Shown in pieces: positions 57,145 to 64,000 of a DNA stretch of 64,000 nt. Under the pieces are notes generated by a model. The model made no database searches. It was not told the origin of the DNA and worked only from the letters and a program-made list of their open reading frames with translations. The DNA lies in assembly GCA_021307315.1 (NCBI GenBank), contig JAJSPD010000037.1:423309-487308 (forward strand), read 5' to 3'. This stretch comes from Bisporella sp. PMI_857. Taxonomy: Eukaryota > Ascomycota > Leotiomycetes > Helotiales > Helotiaceae. Position 1 is the stretch's first letter. Every line of letters starts with the position of its first letter. The translations under genes were made by a program, and so were the position numbers.

Positions 57145-59619
57145 ATGGCACCTCGAAAGCCGACGGCTCCTCTTCGGCGCCCTAACCAGCCTCCTGCGCG
57201 GACTACACGCAAATCAACCCCAATCAACGCACCCAGGCCTGCAATTCATCAGGTAGCTGCGCAAGTGGCTCGGAGCAGACAGAGAGCATGCCCCAACAAG
57301 GAGTGTGAAGATCCAGATGTTCAAGAAGACGGGCTTTGTCATAATTGTGGTACAATTGTTGATGACTCCAACATCGTGTCCGAGGTTACATTTGGAGAGA
57401 CCGGAACTGGCGCTGCTGTGGTCCAGGGCACTTACATGGCGGATGGGCAAGGAATCGCATCTGGCATGGGACCTGCTTTCAATCGTGTAGGCCGTGGAGG
57501 AAATCAACTTAACTCTATCAAAGATGGTACGTACTCCCAGGTCTTTCATCGGCCAGCATACTAATTTTGATGCAGCTAGGACTATGATGGACAATTGGAG
57601 AATCCAGCTGAAAATTCCTCCATCAGTCGTGGATCGAGGTCATCAGCTTTACAAGCTTGCATCGAATGCCAATTTTGTCCAAGGCCGACGCATCGACCAG
57701 GTCGCTGCCGTCTGTTTATACAGCGCTCATCGTCAGCATGAGAATGGCTGCAACACGATGCTAATAGATTATGCTGATAAGCTTGGTGTACGTCTATTTT
57801 ATTTTCCGCTGTTCTGCTGCCCTATTCCATTATAGAACAACCCGATTCGATCATTCTTGTTTAACTTTTTCAGGTCAATGTTTTCAAGCTTGGCACAACC
57901 TTCAAGGCTCTTCATGAAACTATCACGGCAAGCAAGGATGGCATTCGCCCAGTTATTGCCGAGGATCTAATGCATAGATTCGCTGATAAGCTTGATTTCG
58001 GTGATAAGAGAGACATAGTTGCAGCAGATGCAATTCGATTGGCGCAACGTATGAGCAAAGACTGGATCGCTGAGGGCCGACGACCATCTGGTATTTGCGG
58101 TGCTGCTTTGGTGATGGCTGCTAGCATGAACCATTTCCGCCGCACCATCATTGAAGTTGTCTACATTGTCAAGGTTACTACGCATACGATTCAGAAGCGG
58201 ATGGATGAATTTAGGGTCACTCCATCTGCGGCGCTGACTATCGATGACTTCCTGCACAACGAATTTCTAGAACAGGCTCATGATCCACCTTCATTCTACG
58301 AAAAGCAACCCGGCTATGTATCGAACAAGAGGAAGCGTAAGCGAAAGGGGAAATTTGTCGACATTGAGAATTCAGAGTCCACAGATGGTGCAAACAAGCG
58401 ACAGAAGAATGCTGATGCAACTGCGACCCAAATTCGTCGAGATGCTGATGGCTTCGCTATTCCTGCCCAACCAGCTCAATCCCAAAGCGAGCCTCAAATC
58501 GATCCCGTTACTGGACGCGAAATTCCACCTCCTCTCCAGGAATACGGCGGACGCTCTGCTGTCATCGGTGAAGCTAATGAAAACATCGACGAGGATGAGC
58601 ATTTAGGATCTGTGTATAACGATTTTGGAGATCAGCCAGCAGGCGACGATGGCGATGAGGATGACCAACTCGCCGGAGCATCTATTTCGCGAGGTCCAGA
58701 TAGACGTTATCGTTCGATCGTGGTTCCTGATGCCTGGGCTGCGGCAGAAGACGAGCTCGAAATTGAGATTACAGAGATGGTTTCGGATCCTCGTTCACGA
58801 GAGCACGCTATTCTATATGCTCGCGCTGAGAAACGCACAGAACTTATTATGCAACTTCTCGCAGAGCAAAATGCGGGCAAAGTTCCGGTTAACATGGATA
58901 AGCATATCGGTGAAGACGAGTTCGTTGATGATGATGATGTGATGAACTGTCTCCTGTCTCCCGAGCAAGTTGCTATGAAAGAGAAGCTGTGGGTTAATGA
59001 CAACAAGAGCTGGCTACGCATTCAGCAGACTAAAATGTTTGAGAAGAAAAAGGCCGAAAATGGCCCACCAAAGGCCCGACGCAACCGCCAAAAGAAGCCA
59101 CGAATTGGAGAAGGCGTCGAGGAGGCTGCGACAGCTGAGGAAGCTGTTGTCAAGGCTATAAGCAACAGACCTTTCTTTTCCAGAAAGGTAAATGCTGACG
59201 CTTTAGCGTCCGGCTTGTTCGATACGACTGGAGTTCCTCAAGGAAGATTTCTGGGAAGTCGTCAAACATCCGCTGCGCCATCCACTACTGCTTCAACTGC
59301 TGCTTCCGAGTCTGATGAGGAGGAATCAGAAGATGAGGAGGATAGCGAATCTGGTAGCCCTGTTAGAGCCAGTGATAGCCAAGCCAAATCCCCTGAAGCC
59401 GCAGCTGTTACTCGACAAGTCCGTGAGGATAGTGTTGCATCGAACCCAGATGACTATGTCAATCCTGATGATGAAGCCGAAGACGACGAGCCTCCTGAAG
59501 ATGACGACGACGATGATGATCAATTCGGTGAGGAAGAGCCAGATGAGTTTGATGAGATGGCTAGATATCAGGCACCTCGTCGCTCTAGATATGATGTTGA
59601 GTATGATGATGACGAATAA
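57145..59619 (+). CDS. BRF1: TFIIIB subunit Brf1 (TFIIB-related factor)
   Basis: Exons 57145..57526, 57576..57787, 57874..59619; 779 aa. Brf1 joins TBP and Bdp1 in TFIIIB to recruit RNA polymerase III to tRNA, 5S and U6 genes. An N-terminal zinc ribbon has Cys49, Cys54, Cys65 and Cys68 (CPNKEC, CHNC). Two cyclin-like repeats follow (ARTMMDNWRIQLKIPPSVV..YKLA; DIVAADAIRLAQRMSKDWI..GRRPSGICGAALVMAA). The later TBP-binding block includes KLWVNDNKSWLRIQQ with neighbouring basic patches. The end is long, acidic and disordered (EDDEPPEDDDDDDDQF). Both introns are short and phase-consistent. Its RNA product class (5S) is represented 3.6 kb away, which is coincidental. Confidence 0.95.
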
Positions 59620-60750
59620 ATGTGAAATTGTTTAGAGATTTGGTTAGTAGGCCGTTTTCAGGGTATACGACATTGGAGTTAAGAAATGTGTCGCATGGCG
59701 CAGGAATGGATGATACCCGGCCAGTCAGCAGACTAGGCTTTGCAAAACTTCTTTCAGTGAATTTAGTCTAGATCGTAGACAATAGAGTGTATTACTAGGA
59801 TGTTAATTTGCTTGGTGGTGATGATATTCTCTTTGCGCTTATGTTGGTAGTGCCAGCTTGTAGCACGCATGAGGTATGCAAAGAATAATTAGTAAAAAAG
59901 CAGACTGAATTGAGTATATTATACATCTCAAATAGCCACGCGTAGGCACACGCAAATTACATATATATTTTGGCTCTGACTCCTAAAGCAAAGGTTTCTC
60001 TCTAAGTTATATTTTTTTTTGCAATTCTTATAAAAGAGCTTGTTTTCTTAATCTTGAACCTTTACTACAACGCCAGAACTGACCAATGGCTATGTAAGGT
60101 ATCTCGGATGATACTTACTCGATTGTGCCTAAGTTGCTATACATCCAACTCGCTACCAGACACACTTTTATGCGCACAGCTTTTTTATTGCTACCCCTTG
60201 AACATATGTTTCTATGATGTTCTGCACCTTTGGGGCTTGGTGACGGCCTAGATACAATTGACATGATGCATGGTTGTGGCAGCAAAAATGCCTCCGATGA
60301 GATCAGTAGCGAGGTTGGTGGTTATTGGCGCAAAGGGATGTTTTTTTTGTTTCTGTTTTTTGCTTATTGAGGATTCAGGATTATAATGATACTCGCGGGA
60401 TGGAAGCCAGTCGTGAGTATTGAAATGACAGGTCAACCACAAGCAGGAGACAAATCACTTCAGTTTAATCTCTGTTTTGGCGGTGATGCAGAGGAAGCCT
60501 GGGGAAGTAGGATTCTTTATACTTGTTGTAGGTATATGCCTGAAGCTGTGGGTTTATTGTTACGGAGCGTTTTTGCAGTCTGAGTGCAAGGACGTATCGC
60601 ATTTACAGCTACACTTGATCACCTAACAAAAGCCATAAATCAAATTTGCATCCACCTCTCGATTTCGATTGGTAGGAACCTGATGAAGAGAGAATCTAAA
60701 GAATGATGATAGTAGCCTTTTATGAAAGAGGAGTATTTTATTAATAATCA
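59620..60750. other. intergenic, transition to A+T-rich block
   Basis: 1.1 kb downstream of BRF1. Composition falls gradually to the start of the A+T-rich block. No gene seen. Confidence 0.4.
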
Positions 60751-63700
60751 GCTTTTTGCAGTGTGGCACCAAAAAATTAAGTAAATTAATTTTTTCTTAA
60801 TTAAATTAAATTAAATTAAATTAAAACTTAAAAAATTTAAATTAAATTTAAATTTTTTTAATTAAGTATAATTTTATACGTAAAGTAAAAAGAACTAAAT
60901 AGTATTAGTAATATAATTAGGAATTAATATTATAAATAAAGTCTTTAAGTAAAAATTAATAGTAAATAGTAAATATCATTTAAATAAACAAGTAACTAAT
61001 ACACAAAATTTGCCTCCGTTTCTTCTATATTATACCTTTCTATAACTTCTTCTTTTTCTTCTTCGAACACTCCTATACTTTTTAAAAACATAATATAATT
61101 AAAAGTATTTTTAAATAGTCTATTTCGAAGCTTATTAATAATTAAAGCTTTTGAAAAAAATATTTTCACTAGCGGCGCTAGTAGCTAGGATAGCTAAATA
61201 TCGTCTAGCTACTATTCTTAATATAGAATAGTTAGAGCTATTTAGTTTCCAATAGTCTAAAAGACTAGTCTATTTAACGTTAATATATTAAAATAGTATA
61301 AATAAGACTTTAAAAACATTACTTACTTCGGCTTTTTGTCTTTTTTTTCTAAATAAAAAGTTAACTCGTCTAATTTTTCATTATCGCTATTATTTATATA
61401 TATATCGTCGTTATTACTATTTCGTGATATAAATTAAAAGATTCAGTTCGAAGTAATAGAAGTAAACGAATATAATAATTTCGTTGTTCACTAGAATTGT
61501 ATTAGTATTTATATGTAAAAACTTGCTATAAAAGTTAATATAAAAATTAAAAACTTACGAAGTATATTCATTTTTTAAAAACATTTTATATCCTAATTTG
61601 ACTTCTATTAAAGCTTATATTACTAAACCTTCGACTTTAACTCGAAAGTCTAATACAAGACTTATATATAAGCTTTATTGCCCAAGATGTTTTTAATATA
61701 ATTTATTTGTCAGAAAAGTAGCCGGAAAGGCCGCCGATAAAATGTAGATATTTGATTAGTAGATACTATTTCGAAATAGCTATTGTCACGGTCCTCAATA
61801 TCGCACCAGACGCCCATTGGTTCGCTTACCAGCTCGCCTATTGTGGTCACGTGGTCATGGTCTTTATGTTAGGGATGCCACAGCAACAGCTACACCTTTC
61901 CTCCTTAGTTTAGTATTCTCGTAATTGAAGCACTTATTCAGCGCCTTTACAGGCCATAAAATCGTAATCGTGACATTATACTAAACTTAATAACTTTTAT
62001 TTCTGCGAAAAAACCAAAACTACTTTTTTTTCGAGCGTGCAAAGCTTACGTTTGCGTATTGCTTTAACACAACCGAAAAACTTTTACAGTTACTGATTTA
62101 CCGATAATTATAATTGATTACTAATACTGCTTATTTGCAATTACTAAAATAGCACGCTTTTCGAATACTAAAAAAGCTTTAGTTTAGTATTTCGACTTAA
62201 CAATAATTCACTTAACAATAATTTACTTAAAAAATTTTTATAGTTTCGGCTAGCTAAATACAGCTTTAAAACTAACTCGATTCTTAATTGCAAAACTTTT
62301 AAAAATATAACAAATTTAAGTGTAAAAACTTGCTTGCAACTGCAAAACAAGCTAAGCATACAATAAAAATTAAAAAGCAAAAATTATAAAATTAAAAAAA
62401 CAAGCAACAATTTAGCTGTTACTATAGCTAACAATAAAACGGTTATTGTACACTTAAAACGCTTTAAAGCTTCGCTAGCTGCAGCTAAAGTTGCTGCTAA
62501 GCTAGTTTTATTAAAAAAAAATTTAATTTTAACTTTTTAATAAATAGTACTAGTTTCGAAAACTGAAAATTCAAATTAAAAACAAATTTAAAGTTAATGC
62601 CGATTATTTTGCTACAAAGCGAGCTAAAATAAGTTATTTGTATAGCTGTACCGATAAAAATGCTTAAAAGCATTTACAACTCGATACAAATCGAAAACTA
62701 CAAACAAGTTCGTTTTAGCTTAAAAAATAATTTAGCATTTGTTAAATATTTATACCGACTTTTATAAAGTTCAAAACGCTTGTAACGACTATCGACAGTT
62801 TACAATAAAAAGTTTACAGTTTTTTTCGAATTTTATACTTAGTTTTTGCATTTGCTAGTATTGCTTAAATTTTTAAAAACGACTAAAAGCTTAATTTGTA
62901 TAACAAGCTTACAATAAAGCTTTAAACAGCGATTTTTTTATATTTAATAGTTTCGATATTTGCAAAGTTTTCGCTAATTAATACTTATTGCTCGATTAAA
63001 GTTTCAAAAAAATTAAAAAACGTACTAATCGTTTTTAAAAACAAAAGCTGTACTGTTTATAGTTTAGCAGAGCAATAAACACTAATTATTTAGCTAGCTA
63101 TTTAAAACTGCAAAAACAATTATTACTTCGAAAATCGAATTTTTTACTAATATTTTGTTTGTAATGCAGTTGCCGACAAAAATATATAAATAAAGTGTGT
63201 TTTTATTGCAAAACGTTTAGTTATATTTCGAAAAATTGCTTTTAATTTTTAAAGTTAGCAGTTACAACAATTAAAAAAGTGTTAAACAAAAGCTAAAAAA
63301 TCGAAAAAAGCCGATTTTTAAAACAAAACTTTTTTTTAAAAATAAGCGACGTTAATATTAGTAGCGTTAATTTAAGTTAATTGCTTAAAAAACAAAGCTT
63401 TACTTTTTTTTGCGTAATTAGTTAAAATAAAATTAGCATTTAAACTACAATACTTATTAATACAAAAACAAACAATTTATTGTTTATTAATACAAATTTC
63501 GCTAATTTAGTTTGCAAGTATTTAAATATAGTTTATATACTTTTTTAATATTCGCGTTATACGCAGTTATAATAACGAAAAAGTACTTTTTTTTTTTTAT
63601 TTTGTTATTATTTAACGATAAATTACATTTTCAAAAAAAAATGCCGATATTGTTACTAAACTAAAAAATAAAAACATAATATTAAACAAAAAATAAACAG

Positions 63701-64000
63701 CTAAAAACAAAGTTTTTATTAATTGCGAAAAACTATCGATTAATATAGCTAAAAAATCGACTTGCTAATTAAGTTAAAATCGAATTATTATAGCTAAACA
63801 AAAAAATTTAATTACAAAGTTTAATTCGGTACATTAATTAAAATACTAATCGACAAATTAATTACATAAAATTTTAAAAATCGAAAAAGCTATTATAGTA
63901 GTCGAACGCTAGCTTATAACAAAAAAAATCAACAAAAGCAATATAAAGTTATAAAAAACGAATTAAAAAGCTAATAATTTGTAACGAATTGTAAATATTA
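60751..64000. repeat. A+T-rich, RIP-like degenerate repeat block
   Basis: From about 60.75 kb to the window end, A+T rises to roughly three quarters, TpA is very common and CpA/TpG are scarce, and all six frames are full of stops. This is the usual outcome of repeat-induced point mutation acting on old transposons. It opens with (ttaaa)n-like simple repeats (60775-60870). No gene can be read. One segment of normal composition (the LTR at 61784) is embedded in it. The block continues past the window. Confidence 0.85.
61784..61975 (+). mobile_element. gypsy-like LTR, 192 bp
   Basis: The segment begins TGTCACGGTCC and ends CGTGACA, so its tips TGTCACG and CGTGACA are a perfect 7-bp inverted repeat with canonical TG..CA ends, as in fungal Ty3/gypsy LTRs. 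It has about normal base composition, in contrast to the flanks, and its 3' half resembles the LTR remnant at 10885-10997. I see no second copy to the right within the window, so it is a solo LTR or the 5' LTR of an element whose interior is unreadable. Confidence 0.7.

Noticed and set aside
62168..62380. 70-codon frame in the A+T-rich block
   Set aside because: Low-complexity Leu/Phe/Lys composition forced by the A+T bias; no coding meaning.
60751..64000. Centromere or telomere interpretation of the A+T-rich block
   Set aside because: No telomeric repeats are present and one block edge is not enough to claim a centromere; RIP-like repeat decay explains it.

Overview
The window is nuclear DNA of a filamentous ascomycete (Pezizomycotina; Leotiomycetes is my guess, from how the conserved proteins and the 5S gene read). 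Evidence: genes carry many short introns (mostly 45-90 nt) with GT..AG ends and CTAAC/CTGAC-type branch sites, the conserved proteins are fungal (Ilv2 acetolactate synthase, galactokinase, Brf1, PRMT1/Hmt1, a TRAPPC12-like TPR protein), a lone 5S rRNA gene is dispersed among protein genes, and the last 3.2 kb is an extremely A+T-rich, stop-saturated block of the kind left by repeat-induced point mutation (RIP).

Layout. 0-4 kb: a possible tiny gene, a small secreted cysteine-rich protein (minus) and a stand-alone RNA ligase/nucleotidyltransferase-domain protein (plus). 4.3-7.9 kb: two minus-strand proteins of unknown function, the first with a GC-AG intron. 8.5-10.1 kb: relic of a GH72 beta-1,3-glucanosyltransferase. 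10.1-11.9 kb: repeat debris including the 3' half of an LTR. 11.9-14.4 kb: a multi-RRM protein with one in-frame TAG; its paralogue is at 24.0-25.6 kb. 15.6-23.2 kb: housekeeping block, TRAPPC12-like, GAL1 and ILV2 (GAL1 and ILV2 divergent). 25.6-27.2 kb: degenerate repeats. 27.2-31.9 kb: poly-Thr conserved unknown, six-bladed beta-propeller-like protein, conserved unknown. 31.9-36.7 kb: sparse, with possible orphan exons and a frameshifted secreted-protein gene. 36.7-42.1 kb: unknown 323-aa protein, acidic nuclear-type protein with a micro-exon, secreted PLA2-like cysteine-rich protein, and a SnoaL-like pseudogene. 43.5 kb: 5S rRNA fragment. 44.5-52.5 kb: secreted amidase, Tc1/mariner-type MITE, large membrane protein, CmcJ/AsaB-family oxidoreductase. 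53.4 kb: intact 5S rRNA. 54.8-59.6 kb: PRMT1 and BRF1, divergent. 60.75-64 kb: A+T-rich block with a 192-bp gypsy-like LTR of normal composition.

No operon-like or biosynthetic cluster logic is evident. The window reads as a conserved housekeeping backbone interleaved with accessory material: secreted proteins, decaying genes and repeats. The most distinctive structure is the pair of RRM proteins: at least five RRM-like repeats are each split by a phase-2 intron at the equivalent place just before beta-strand 3, suggesting a family grown by exon-unit duplication, and one member carries a lone amber codon. Other points of interest are the cysteine-rich secreted protein whose second exon repeats a motif of the first, and several gene relics broken by nonsense codons, some of them explicable as C-to-T changes.

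Exon joins were read by eye and checked for reading-frame consistency; they are not backed by transcript data. Protein family names come from recognition of motifs, not from a search.
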